Below are positions 1 through 8,108 of a stretch of DNA of 64,000 nucleotides, in pieces; the first letter of the stretch is position 1, and the number at the start of each line of letters is the position of its first letter. The stretch covers positions 310,001 to 374,000 of the forward strand of contig JBBRYX010000002.1 in the NCBI GenBank assembly GCA_038237225.1. Direction: 5' to 3'. This DNA comes from DASVUC01 sp038237225. GTDB lineage: Bacteria > Planctomycetota > Phycisphaerae > Tepidisphaerales > Tepidisphaeraceae. Under the pieces are notes generated by a model. The model was not told the origin of the DNA. It did no database searches and saw nothing but the letters and a program-made list of their open reading frames with translations. The translations under genes and the position numbers were made by a program.

Positions 1-1
1 C

Positions 2-1291
2 GCACCGCTCATGGCGGTGACGATCAAAAAATTCGGCAAGAAGATGCGCCGCGCCAGCCGCGCCGCGATGCAGCGCTCCAGCGACATGCTCGGGCAGATC
101 GAAGGCACGCTGATCGGGATCCGCGTCGTCAAATCCGCCGGCGCCGAGCGCTTCGAGCGCCGCCGCTACACCACGGTCATGAACAAGCTCAAGGCCGAGC
201 AGCTTAAGATGGCGCGTTACGAAGCCTTCGCCACACCGACCATGGAAACCGTAGCCATGCTGGTGATCGGCATCGTCCTCGTCTTCGCCGCTTACCAGGT
301 CCTCGTCTCGCACCTGCTCTCCTCCGCCGAGTTCCTCCTCATCTTCGGCTGCCTCGCGGGCATGGGCGAATCGCTTCGCCGGGTCAGCAAAGTGAACACC
401 GTGCTCCAGCGCAGCAACGCTGCCGCACAGCGCATCTTTGAAATTATCGATCTCCCCATGGAGCGCCGCCGGCTCCGCCTCAGGCAGCGCAACGACACCG
501 CCGCGCGTATCAAGCTCCCCTCCATCCAGCGGGATATCGTGTTTCAGGACGTCAGCTTTTCCTATCCCCAGGCGACGCAGCCCGCGGTGAAGGATGTGAG
601 CCTGACAGTGAAGAAAGGCGCCAGCGTCGCCATCGTCGGCCGCAACGGCTCAGGCAAAACCACGCTCATGGCCCTGCTCCCGCGTTTCTACGATCCCTCG
701 TCCGGCCGAATCACCATCGACGGCATCGACATCAAGGACGCAACCCTGCGCAGCCTGCGCGGGCAGATCAGCATCGTCACCCAGGACACTGTCGTTTTCC
801 CCGGCACCATCGCCGAGAACATCGCCTACGGTGATCCACTCGGCTCGCGTGATCGCATCATCCACGCCGCCAAGCGCGCCTTCTGCCACGACTTCATCAT
901 GGAGAAACCCAACAACTACGACGCCCTGCTCGATGGTCTCGGCGGTCAACTTTCCGGCGGGCAAAAGCAGCGCATCAACATCGCCCGTGCCATTTATCGC
1001 GCCAGTCCGATCCTGATCCTTGATGAAGCCACCAGCCAGGTGGATGCCGAGAGCGAGCACCTCATCCAGACCGCGATCGAAGCGCTGATGCACGAGCGCA
1101 CCACGTTCGTGATTGCGCACCGCTTCAGCACGATCCTCTCGGCCGACACCATCATCGTGATGGAACGAGGCCAGATCGTGGGCCAGGGAAAACACGAAGA
1201 GCTCCTCCAATCCTGCGGAACCTACGCCAACCTCTATGAACGGCAGCTCTTCGCCCCCAAACCGGAGGCCACGCCGCTTAGCACCGAGTAG
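2..1291 (+). CDS. ABC exporter, fused permease-ATPase (MsbA/LmrA type), 5' truncated by window edge
   Basis: The reading frame is open from the first complete codon, so the ATG at 11 is internal and the N-terminal transmembrane helices lie outside the window. Numbering from that Met, residues 1-150 are the end of the ABC exporter membrane domain (one clear hydrophobic segment near 80-98). The nucleotide-binding domain follows, with Walker A GRNGSGKTT at 210-218, signature LSGGQ at 314-318, Walker B ILILDEA at 334-340 and the switch histidine near 370. This order is that of half-transporters that work as homodimers and move lipids, lipid-linked precursors or drugs out of the cytoplasm. The substrate cannot be told from the sequence. 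The C-terminal tail after residue 410 is short. The downstream neighbour is a transposase remnant, so no operon partner is visible on this side. Confidence 0.93.
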   Translation, partial: APLMAVTIKKFGKKMRRASRAAMQRSSDMLGQIEGTLIGIRVVKSAGAERFERRRYTTVMNKLKAEQLKMARYEAFATPTMETVAMLVIGIVLVFAAYQVLVSHLLSSAEFLLIFGCLAGMGESLRRVSKVNTVLQRSNAAAQRIFEIIDLPMERRRLRLRQRNDTAARIKLPSIQRDIVFQDVSFSYPQATQPAVKDVSLTVKKGASVAIVGRNGSGKTTLMALLPRFYDPSSGRITIDGIDIKDATLRSLRGQISIVTQDTVVFPGTIAENIAYGDPLGSRDRIIHAAKRAFCHDFIMEKPNNYDALLDGLGGQLSGGQKQRINIARAIYRASPILILDEATSQVDAESEHLIQTAIEALMHERTTFVIAHRFSTILSADTIIVMERGQIVGQGKHEELLQSCGTYANLYERQLFAPKPEATPLSTE

Positions 1292-1337
1292 CCGCTCGCG
1301 GCTTCGCGAACCGCCGGTCCCCGATCATCATTTCCTC

Positions 1338-1460
1338 ATGCCATCCATCGTCATCGCCTACCCCCTCATCTGGTCTATCTACGGCTACTGGCTCCCCAAC
1401 GACCCCCGCGGCTCTACCTCAAAGACCCTCCACATGACGACCGGCGTGCCGCTGCGCAGC
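1338..1460 (+). pseudogene. N-terminal remnant of a REP-associated tyrosine transposase (IS200/RAYT type)
   Basis: From an ATG at 1338 the frame reads an N-terminus of the type found in small Y1 transposases: a short hydrophobic start followed by LIWSIYGYWLPNDPRGS. The HLIxxxYGxWLPNDPRG pattern is characteristic of planctomycete REP-associated transposases. Resemblance stops near 1460, where the sequence becomes the antisense of the small gene ending at 1464. The catalytic HUH motif and tyrosine are absent, so the element is dead. I infer that it was cut when the methyltransferase module arrived or by a later deletion. REP-like palindromes elsewhere in the window are the expected partners of such enzymes. 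Confidence 0.6.
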
Positions 1461-1463
1461 ATC

Positions 1464-1817
1464 CTAATCAAGGTCGGCGGGGTCACAGAAGCAGGAGGGA
1501 AGCGCGCGTCGAACCGCGGAAATCCACGCCCTTCTTCTTTCGACCGTGTCCGGCTCGTTTCCACCCTGCCCCACGGCGCAATTCTCGGCGTACCAGACCG
1601 CGGCTACAAAATTCAACTCCGTCGCAGGCACCCCTTCAATCAACTGCACGCCCCCAACCGCCTCGGTGAGTGCTCTCGAAGCATCTTCCAGCAGCCCGTC
1701 GGCAAATTCCGCATCGTCAGCAAACGGGTGCCCCCAGCGCCAGAGCATGAGCCGAACCAGAATCTCGGCCTCGAACAGACTCGTTATCTCAAGTGATTTC
1801 TGGGCGATGCTCTTCAC
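1464..1817 (-). CDS. Small protein of unknown function, coupled to the methyltransferase gene
   Basis: About 118 residues if translation begins at GTG 1817, a few bases after the methyltransferase stop codon (1823-1825). An in-frame ATG at 1748 would give a 95-residue product, and the frame is open further upstream to 1895 inside the methyltransferase gene. The sequence looks like a genuine globular protein: balanced charged and hydrophobic residues, the segment LMLWRWGHPFADD, a central helix-like stretch, and a C-terminal ALPSCFCDPADLD. I recognise no domain. The close spacing on the same strand suggests translational coupling with the methyltransferase/GIY-YIG gene and a linked role, perhaps accessory or protective. 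That role is inference only. Confidence 0.55.
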   Translation of the reverse strand: MKSIAQKSLEITSLFEAEILVRLMLWRWGHPFADDAEFADGLLEDASRALTEAVGGVQLIEGVPATELNFVAAVWYAENCAVGQGGNEPDTVERRRAWISAVRRALPSCFCDPADLD

Positions 1818-1822
1818 TTCGT

Positions 1823-3532
1823 TTAGACGCTGATCTCGGATTGCCGCATTCCCAGTTTCTGGTAATTCCCGATGGGCCTCCACTCCGAGATCCATCGTGA
1901 CTGATGCTTGGGCAGCGCCGATAATTCGGGCGCGGCCACCGCGCGAAAGGCGAGACGCAGCTTGTCGAGCGGCGTTCCCCAGAAATCAAATTTGCGGTGT
2001 CCGAACTGGACCTCGAAGCGATTGCGAAGGTTGTCAGTTTCTCCCACATAGAGATGCGTCGAGTTGCTGGAAAGCCAGTACAGACCGGGTTCTGCCGGGA
2101 TCTGCGACCGGGTCAACGAATAGGGGTTCTCTGCCCCTCGAGCCATCGGGAGTCTTTCAACGAGGTTAATGGATGCCTTAGAGATATAGTTCGCCGACTT
2201 GCGAATTCGCAACGCGAACCAGCGGATCTTGAGCGGATCGGGTTGATCCGGCAGCATCGCCAGCACGTAGCGGTCGAACCCGCGCGCAAGTTGCGGATCA
2301 CACAGCACTCGGTCCAATGTCGTCTTACCGTCCTGCTCGAAATGCTGAATCCCAATCTCGCAGGCAAACCGATAGCGGTCGAACTCGTTTGCTTCGAATT
2401 TAAAAACCGTCGGCTTTGCGTGGGACATACCCTTGAGGTGGCCCGCCTTCCGTAAATTCATCAAGGCATGATTCCAATCGACAGCGCGCCCGGCCAGGCC
2501 GAGTTGAGTGCATGACGCGATGAAACGCTCGTTTAGCTCCGGGTCTGCAATCACACGGTCAACGGGAAACCCGTCCCGACTGGAGTGAAAGGCTTCGATC
2601 AGAATTCGGTTGAACTCCGCGTCCCCGCTTCCCTTCGCCGCGGCGACACGCGGGGGCTTTGGAGACCGAGGTTTTTTTTCTCGCATAACCCGGGTGGGAA
2701 GCGCCAGCAACTTGGGATCTTCGGATCCCAGAAGCGCCCCACCCGCAACCGCGACGCTGAGCCGCGCCTGGATTTGGGCGGCGTAATTCTTCGACAGCTC
2801 GAACCCAATGAAACGGCGATTCAACTTCTTGGCCACAGCGAGCGTGGTTCCACTGCCGCCGAACGGATCCAGGACGACATCATCAGGGTTGCTGCATGCC
2901 TTGACGATTCGCCCGAGCAATTGCTCGGGCATCTGGCAACCATGCCAGCCGGCGCGCTCCTTAAAGGTCCCACACACGCGCGGGAAGTACCACACGTCTT
3001 CTTCCGGGGTGAAGCTCCCGCTCGCATCCTGCGGACGCAGAATCCAAGTGTCATCCGGCAATCGGCCCTTGGAGTGAGCGCGGGAATCGGAGTACACGAG
3101 CTGCCGCGCGGACGGCACGCGAATGACATCCGCGTTAAACGTGAAGCATTTGGGGTCTTTCACAAAATGAAACAAATGGGTGTGGCTGCGGCTAAACTTG
3201 TGTTTGCAATTGACGCCAAACGTGTAATACCAAATCACCCAACTGCGGCAGTAGAGCCCCAACTCACGCTGGAAAATCAGCTTCAGCTCAGCCGCGAAAT
3301 CGTCACCGATCGCCAGCCAGCACGTGCCGGTGGGTTTAAGCGTACGCACCAATGCCGCGCCCCATTCCTTCGTCCATGCCAAATAGTGGTCGGCAGCGAG
3401 CCGGTCTTCATAAACATCATACTTGTAGCCAATGTTGAACGGCGGATCCGCGAATGCCAGATCGACGCTGCCCTCGGAAAGTTGGGACATGCCGGCGATG
3501 CAATCAATGTTATGAAGTGCGTTCAGTTCCAT
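1823..3532 (-). CDS. DNA methyltransferase (beta-class) fused to a C-terminal GIY-YIG-like domain
   Basis: A 569-residue protein. The amino-methyltransferase motif IV, DPPF, is at 29-32 and the S-adenosylmethionine motif LDPFGGSGTT is at 221-230. Motif IV preceding motif I is the beta-class order of N6-adenine/N4-cytosine methyltransferases such as CcrM and HinfI. Residues 275-305 are a basic Pro/Lys-rich linker. Residues about 305-450 hold two related units, around DRVIADPELNERF (325-337) and DRVLCDPQLARGF (407-419). Residues about 477-560 look like a GIY-YIG fold: GLYW at 483-486, LYVGET at 493-498, an Arg near 503 and a terminal WRPIGN with Asn556. The position where UvrC has its metal-binding Glu appears to be Gln544. 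A good promoter lies upstream. It may be a self-contained modification-restriction protein or a solitary methylase with a binding domain; no separate nuclease gene is adjacent. Confidence 0.9.
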   Translation of the reverse strand: MELNALHNIDCIAGMSQLSEGSVDLAFADPPFNIGYKYDVYEDRLAADHYLAWTKEWGAALVRTLKPTGTCWLAIGDDFAAELKLIFQRELGLYCRSWVIWYYTFGVNCKHKFSRSHTHLFHFVKDPKCFTFNADVIRVPSARQLVYSDSRAHSKGRLPDDTWILRPQDASGSFTPEEDVWYFPRVCGTFKERAGWHGCQMPEQLLGRIVKACSNPDDVVLDPFGGSGTTLAVAKKLNRRFIGFELSKNYAAQIQARLSVAVAGGALLGSEDPKLLALPTRVMREKKPRSPKPPRVAAAKGSGDAEFNRILIEAFHSSRDGFPVDRVIADPELNERFIASCTQLGLAGRAVDWNHALMNLRKAGHLKGMSHAKPTVFKFEANEFDRYRFACEIGIQHFEQDGKTTLDRVLCDPQLARGFDRYVLAMLPDQPDPLKIRWFALRIRKSANYISKASINLVERLPMARGAENPYSLTRSQIPAEPGLYWLSSNSTHLYVGETDNLRNRFEVQFGHRKFDFWGTPLDKLRLAFRAVAAPELSALPKHQSRWISEWRPIGNYQKLGMRQSEISV

Positions 3533-3558
3533 TAGAATAAGGTCACCTGTTTTTTCGG

Positions 3559-3586
3559 ATTATCTCTTCCATCGCGGTCGCGTCAA
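3559..3586 (-). promoter_or_regulatory. Sigma-70-like promoter of the methyltransferase gene
   Basis: Read on the minus strand, TTGACG (3586-3581) is followed by 16 bases and GATAAT (3564-3559), ending about 27 bases before the methyltransferase ATG at 3532. Both hexamers are close to consensus. Confidence 0.55.
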
Positions 3587-3675
3587 AGAAACAGACCTGT
3601 GCCCACAGGCAAGGCGCCTTGGTATGGTATAGTGGACATCCAGGCGGCGGCTGGACGTTCTGGGTATTTGCTCGC

Positions 3676-3704
3676 TTGAGCGCCCCTCGACCCTCATATA
3701 CAAT
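3676..3704 (+). promoter_or_regulatory. Sigma-70-like promoter of the DEAD-box helicase gene
   Basis: TTGAGC (3676-3681) and TACAAT (3699-3704) are separated by 17 bases. The expected transcript would start near 3711, downstream of the TTG at 3619, which supports the later TTG at 3757 as the helicase start. Confidence 0.5.
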
Positions 3705-3756
3705 CCTTCTTCACGAATTCTCAAGTCTCCTCACAGCCAGCAAAGGTTCGAACCGC

Positions 3757-5220
3757 TTGACCGACAAATCCCCCCACCCCAACACCCCCGAGGCCTTCGC
3801 GGCACTCGGCGTGCGGCCATCCATTCTTCGCGGCCTTGCCGAGGCGAAATTCGAGACGCCTTCTGAGATTCAATCGCTTCTCATCCCGCGCGCGCTGGCC
3901 GGGGTTGATATTCTTGGGCAGGCGCGCACGGGAACCGGGAAGACTGCCGCGTTTGGGATTCCGATCCTTCAGCGCGCCAACAAAGGGATCCCCACCCAGG
4001 CCATCATCCTCGTCCCGACCCGCGAGCTTGCCGTCCAGGTCGAAGATGAAATCAAACGCCTTGGCCAGTTCACCCCGATCCGATCCGTCCCCGTCTACGG
4101 CGGGCAGAAAATCTCCGCGCAGATGAAGTTCCTCAAACACCACCCCGAAATCATCGTCGGAACCCCCGGCCGAGTCATCGACCTCCTCGATCGCCGGATC
4201 ATCAACTTCGACAACATCCGCTTCGTCGTCCTCGACGAAGTTGATCGCATGCTCGACATCGGCTTCCGGGATGACATTCGAAATATCCTTGGAAGAGTGA
4301 AGGGCATTAAGCGCACCCCCGATGCCCGCGAGGGCGGGACCTCCGATTCGGATTCCGAAGCAACGGACCACGGACCACGGACCACGGACAATCCCCAAAC
4401 GATTTTTGTTTCCGCCACGATCTCGGATGAAATCGACAAGCTGGCAAGGCGCTACATGCGCGAGCCGGTAGAGAAACTGATTGCCCCCGGCGCCGACGAC
4501 AAGCCCACCGTCGAAAGTGTCGAGCAGTACTACCTCTCCGTCCAGCCCTGGGACAAGTACCGACTGCTCAAGATGCTGTTAGAAAAAGAAAACCCTGATC
4601 TCGCCATCGTGTTTTGTAAAACCAAACACGGCGCTCAAAAACTAGCCCACCGCCTTACCACCGACGGCATCGAATGCCGCGAAATTCACGGCAACCTCGC
4701 CCAAAACAAACGCGAGCGGGTGATGAAGAACTTCCGCAACGGCAAGTTCGACATCCTCATCGCCACCGACCTGGCCAGCCGAGGGATCGACGTCGCCGAC
4801 ATCTCTCATATTATCCAGGTTGATGTGCCGGATGATCCGGAGGTGTACGTGCATCGGGTGGGGAGAACGGCGCGGATGGGGGCTCGAGGGAAGGCGTTTT
4901 TGTTTATCGCGCGGGACCAGGGGGACGAGCTGACGAAGATCGAGACGCTGATCAACATGGTGATTCCGCAGGGAAACGTGGAGGGATTTGTGGCCCGGCC
5001 GACGCCTTCGGATTGGAACGCGGATGGGCCCGGGGGACGGGGAAGGTCGGGATCGGGATCCGGGCCGGTCGAAGTGACGGTGCCGGGCGCGCCGCAGGGA
5101 ACAGGAGCGTCGGGCGGGCCGGAGAATGTTCCGGCGCGTCCGCAGGTGACGTTGCGGTCACGGCCGTTGACGATCGGATCGAAGATTCCACTGAGCCGCC
5201 GGCACAAGCGGCGACGTTGA
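3757..5220 (+). CDS. DEAD-box ATP-dependent RNA helicase (DEVD variant)
   Basis: An RNA helicase that unwinds short duplexes in ribosome assembly, mRNA turnover or cold adaptation. Numbering from TTG 3757 (487 residues): Q-motif region near 30-45, ARTGTGKT at 56-63, PTRELA near 87, TPGR near 136, DEVD at 160-163, SAT at 219-221, and HRVGRTAR near the end of the second RecA domain. The C-terminal tail (about 415-487) is Gly/Ser/Pro-rich and basic at the end, typical of RNA-binding extensions. Residues about 185-213, between motifs II and III, are an unusual insert encoded partly by a 7-bp tandem repeat (4364-4389). The frame is also open upstream from TTG 3619, but the promoter and a weak AAAGG favour 3757. 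It converges on lpdA. Confidence 0.93.
   Translation: MTDKSPHPNTPEAFAALGVRPSILRGLAEAKFETPSEIQSLLIPRALAGVDILGQARTGTGKTAAFGIPILQRANKGIPTQAIILVPTRELAVQVEDEIKRLGQFTPIRSVPVYGGQKISAQMKFLKHHPEIIVGTPGRVIDLLDRRIINFDNIRFVVLDEVDRMLDIGFRDDIRNILGRVKGIKRTPDAREGGTSDSDSEATDHGPRTTDNPQTIFVSATISDEIDKLARRYMREPVEKLIAPGADDKPTVESVEQYYLSVQPWDKYRLLKMLLEKENPDLAIVFCKTKHGAQKLAHRLTTDGIECREIHGNLAQNKRERVMKNFRNGKFDILIATDLASRGIDVADISHIIQVDVPDDPEVYVHRVGRTARMGARGKAFLFIARDQGDELTKIETLINMVIPQGNVEGFVARPTPSDWNADGPGGRGRSGSGSGPVEVTVPGAPQGTGASGGPENVPARPQVTLRSRPLTIGSKIPLSRRHKRRR
4364..4389 (+). repeat. Heptanucleotide tandem repeat inside the helicase gene
   Basis: The unit CGGACCA occurs 3.7 times in a row within the coding sequence and encodes a TDHGPRTTDN-like stretch in the insert between helicase motifs II and III. 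Because 7 is not a multiple of 3, a change of one unit would shift the reading frame. Confidence 0.9.
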
Positions 5221-5293
5221 GCGATTTGCGCCGCGGGGTTTCGTCGCAAAGTGTCAAGGGCTTGATCCGAGATCCGCGCCACATCAAACGGAA

Positions 5294-6691
5294 TTAGATG
5301 TGAATGGATTTCTTGTCCACTCCGAGGGCGGCTTCCTTGAGCGCTTCGGACAGTGTTGGGTGGGCGTGAAACGATCGGCCGACGTCTTCGGCGCTGGCGG
5401 CGAATTCGACGGCTAACGTTGCTTCGGCGATCAAGTCGGCGGCGTGCGGACCTAAGATGTGAATTCCCAGGATGCGATCCGTATTCGCGTCGGCAATCAC
5501 TTTGACCATGCCATCGGTGTCGTCCATCGCTCGGGCGTAACCATTGGCGCTGAAGGGGAACCTGCCGATTTTGATGGGGCCCTTAACCTTGGCGTCCTCT
5601 TCGCGTAATCCAACTTGAGCCAACTGGGGCTGCGTGTAAACGACGCTCGGGCAGGCGTGATAGTTGACGTGAATCGAGTGACCTTGGATTCCTTCGACGG
5701 CGGCGACGCCTTCTTCCTCGGCTTTGTGGGCGAGCATCGCGCCGCCAATTACGTCGCCGATCGCGTAGATATTCGGAACGTTGGTCTGGAATCGCTCGTT
5801 CACGGGGATGAAGCCTTTAGCATCAGTAGTGACGTTGATTTCCTTGAGCCCGAGCCCGTCGGTGACCGGGCGGCGGCCGACGCAGACGAGGACTTTGTCG
5901 GCTTCTTCGGTGCCCGTCTGATCACCGCTTTTCCATTTAAGCTGGACCTTGTCGCCGACGACTGTTGCCGATTCGGCGACGGTGTTGAAACGGAATTCGA
6001 TTCCTTGTTTTTGGAGGAGCTTCTGGAGGGCGAGCGCCATTTCACCGTCGCTGGGCGGGAGGATGCGGTCAAGGAACTCCAAGACGATGACTTGGGATCC
6101 GAGGCGGCTCCAGACGCTGCCGAGCTCGACGCCGATGTAGCCGCCACCAACGACGATCATTTTCTTGGGGACTTCGGAAAGGGAGAGGGCTTCGGTGGAG
6201 GAGAGGATGAATTTGTTGTCGAAGGGGAGGGAGGGGATTTGGATGGGGGCGCTTCCGGTGGCGATGACGATGTTTTTCGTAGGATGCAATCCCCGACTTC
6301 CGTCGGGGGCTATTACTTCAACCGTGCCCGGCGCGGCGATACGACCGGTGCCTTTAAGGTGGTCGATCTTGTTTTTCTTGAAGAGGTAGGCAACGCCGTC
6401 GGTGTTTTTTTTGACGACGTCGTTTTTGCGGACGAGCATTTTTTTCAGATCGAGCGAGACGCTGCCCACCGAGATCCCGTGGCGGTCCAGGCCGTGCTTT
6501 AGTGTTTGATAGCGCTCCGAGCTATCGAGGAGCGCCTTCGACGGGATGCAGCCGATGTTGAGGCAGGTCCCGCCGAGGAATTCGCGTTCGACGCAGGCGG
6601 TTTTGAGACCGAGTTGGGCGGCGCGGATGCCGGCGACGTATCCGCCGGGACCGGCGCCGATGATGATAAGATCGTAGGTGGACTGAGACAT
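5294..6691 (-). CDS. lpdA: Dihydrolipoyl dehydrogenase (E3)
   Basis: The FAD-dependent E3 component of 2-oxoacid dehydrogenase complexes, which re-oxidises dihydrolipoamide on E2 and passes electrons to NAD+. The 465-residue length is typical. The FAD-binding GAGPGG is at 12-17, and the redox disulfide GGTCLNIGCIPSK has Cys43 and Cys48. A second dinucleotide motif, VVGGGYIGVE, sits mid-protein. The C-terminal dimerisation domain ends with the HPTLSE signature that supplies the catalytic His-Glu pair. It lies on the same strand as the E2 gene (8109-9344), separated from it by two unrelated genes. No E1 gene is in the window, so pyruvate versus 2-oxoglutarate use is decided by the E2 family. 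Confidence 0.97.
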   Translation of the reverse strand: MSQSTYDLIIIGAGPGGYVAGIRAAQLGLKTACVEREFLGGTCLNIGCIPSKALLDSSERYQTLKHGLDRHGISVGSVSLDLKKMLVRKNDVVKKNTDGVAYLFKKNKIDHLKGTGRIAAPGTVEVIAPDGSRGLHPTKNIVIATGSAPIQIPSLPFDNKFILSSTEALSLSEVPKKMIVVGGGYIGVELGSVWSRLGSQVIVLEFLDRILPPSDGEMALALQKLLQKQGIEFRFNTVAESATVVGDKVQLKWKSGDQTGTEEADKVLVCVGRRPVTDGLGLKEINVTTDAKGFIPVNERFQTNVPNIYAIGDVIGGAMLAHKAEEEGVAAVEGIQGHSIHVNYHACPSVVYTQPQLAQVGLREEDAKVKGPIKIGRFPFSANGYARAMDDTDGMVKVIADANTDRILGIHILGPHAADLIAEATLAVEFAASAEDVGRSFHAHPTLSEALKEAALGVDKKSIHI

Positions 6692-6770
6692 AAGCCGGGA
6701 ATTCTACGGCTGGCGACCGCGGTGGGCGAGTGCCGCGCGGGTAACGGTTTATCCCCTAAAATGATTTCCA

Positions 6771-7640
6771 TTACACATCACAGAGTTTGACCGCTTCATC
6801 CAGGCTCTTAAGCGGATCGCGCTTGGGGATGAACTCGTGGGCGAAGTAGCCTTTGAAGCCGGTGTCGATGATGGCTTTGGCGATGGTGGCCCACTGAAGT
6901 TCCTGGGTTTCGTCCAGTTCATTTCGACCCGGCACCCCGCCGGTGTGGTAGTGGCCGTAGTAGTCTTTGTTGGCGCGGATGGTGGCGATGACGTCGCCTT
7001 CGTCGATCTGCATGTGGTAGATGTCGTAGAGAAGCTTGAATCGTTCGGAGCCGACCATCTTCACGAGGGCGACGCCCCACTTGGAGTTGTCGCACATGTA
7101 GTCGCCATGGTCGCGCTTGGAGTTGAGAAGCTCCATCTGGACGGTGATCTTTTTTTCTTCAGCGAGCGGCATGATTTTCTTGAGGGCTTCGGCGCAATTC
7201 TTCATGCCTTCGGTGGGATCCATGTCGGCGGTGTTGCCGGAAAAGCAGATGACGTTCTTGTAGCCGGCGTCGGCGGTGGCGTTGATGCTGTTGGTGATCA
7301 TGGCGAGACACTTTTCCCAATGTTCTTTTCGGTTGAGGCCTTCGCCGATGCCATGGGAGGTGGTCATGGTGCAGAGAAGACCATGCTTCTTGACGGTAGC
7401 GAAGTCGCCGGGGCCGAGGAGGTCGATGCCGACGAGGCCGATTTTCTTGGCGTGGACGGCAAGGGTCTCAAGATCGATTTTTTGATAACACCAGCGGCAG
7501 ACAGACTGGTTGAGCCGGCCTCTGCTCACAATTTTCGCGGAGGAGGTTTCCTGGGCGAGCGTGACGCGACCGAGCGCCGCAGTTGCAAGTGTCGCGGCAG
7601 TGGCGGCGAGGGCGGTGCGACGGGTGGGTTTTGGGTTCAT
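6771..7640 (-). CDS. Exported sugar-phosphate isomerase/epimerase-like TIM barrel (hydroxypyruvate isomerase family)
   Basis: A 289-residue protein from ATG 7640. The frame is open 8 codons further upstream, but this ATG begins a clean Tat-type leader: TRRTALAATAATLATAALG with a cleavage-like site near 30. The rest is an AP-endonuclease-2-like TIM barrel. Candidate metal ligands are Glu in VQMELLNS, Asp in LLYDIYHMQ, His in YYGHYHTGG and Glu in YFAHEFIP, the layout of hydroxypyruvate isomerase and sugar-phosphate epimerases. Planctomycetes carry many exported copies of this family with unknown substrates, so the exact reaction is not assigned. It sits between lpdA and the GxxExxY cassette on the same strand, with no obvious link to the dehydrogenase genes. 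Confidence 0.85.
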   Translation of the reverse strand: MNPKPTRRTALAATAATLATAALGRVTLAQETSSAKIVSRGRLNQSVCRWCYQKIDLETLAVHAKKIGLVGIDLLGPGDFATVKKHGLLCTMTTSHGIGEGLNRKEHWEKCLAMITNSINATADAGYKNVICFSGNTADMDPTEGMKNCAEALKKIMPLAEEKKITVQMELLNSKRDHGDYMCDNSKWGVALVKMVGSERFKLLYDIYHMQIDEGDVIATIRANKDYYGHYHTGGVPGRNELDETQELQWATIAKAIIDTGFKGYFAHEFIPKRDPLKSLDEAVKLCDV

Positions 7641-7657
7641 GTCGTCTCCATAAAGAA

Positions 7658-7680
7658 TTTTCACCGCGGAGGCGCGGAGG
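7658..7680. repeat. Left inverted repeat of the GxxExxY cassette
   Basis: The sequence TTTCACCGCGGAGGCGCGGA ends exactly where the GxxExxY stop codon begins. Its reverse complement with few changes is found at 8070-8102, just upstream of the same gene. Confidence 0.85.
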
Positions 7681-8064
7681 TCATTCTTGAAAGTTATTAA
7701 CCAAACGCTTGATACCCAGCCGTAACGCTTCGACGTTGAAGTTCATGAGCAAGCCGAGCCGCCAGTTGCCCAGGCGCAAGTAGGTGAGGAGTTGGGCTTC
7801 GTGAATCGGAAGAACCTTTTCGAACGATTTAATTTCTATCACAAGCATGCCCGCAACCAAAAGATCAATTTTGTAGCTGCAGTCGAGCAACATGCCTTTG
7901 TAGGAAATGGGGAGCGATTTCTGGAACTCAAATGGAATGTTGCGTAGCGAGAGCTCGCGACAGAGACATTGTTCGTATGAAGATTCCAGCAAACCGGGAC
8001 CGAGGTGACGATGAACCTCGATCGCTCCGCCAATCACCGCTTCGGATAACTCGTTCAGATTCAT
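7681..8064 (-). CDS. GxxExxY protein (nuclease-fold-like family of unknown function)
   Basis: A 127-residue protein with the family signature GPGLLESSYEQCL near residues 22-34 (G-x-x-E-x-x-Y). A later block, DLLVAGMLVIEIKS, followed by a Gln-containing helix, recalls the D...E-x-K core of PD-(D/E)XK enzymes. GxxExxY proteins are widespread in environmental bacteria, often present in many copies, and have no established function. The gene is bounded on both sides by inverted repeats (7658-7680 and 8070-8102). It interrupts the same-strand run sucB to lpdA, which fits insertion as a unit. The start at 8064 lies only a few bases inside the right repeat. Confidence 0.88.
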   Translation of the reverse strand: MNLNELSEAVIGGAIEVHRHLGPGLLESSYEQCLCRELSLRNIPFEFQKSLPISYKGMLLDCSYKIDLLVAGMLVIEIKSFEKVLPIHEAQLLTYLRLGNWRLGLLMNFNVEALRLGIKRLVNNFQE

Positions 8065-8069
8065 TCTTC

Positions 8070-8102
8070 CCTCTGCGTCCTCTGCGCCTCCGCGGTGAAA
8101 AA
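8070..8102. repeat. Right inverted repeat of the GxxExxY cassette
   Basis: Contains GCGCCTCCGCGGTGAAAA, the reverse complement (one mismatch) of the repeat at 7658-7680, extended outward by CTCTGCGTCCTCT. It lies between the GxxExxY start codon and the stop of the E2 gene. Confidence 0.85.
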
Positions 8103-8108
8103 AGGATT

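Noticed and set aside
2585..3535. A 316-codon frame on the plus strand
   Set aside because: It is antisense to the methyltransferase, whose catalytic motifs are clear.
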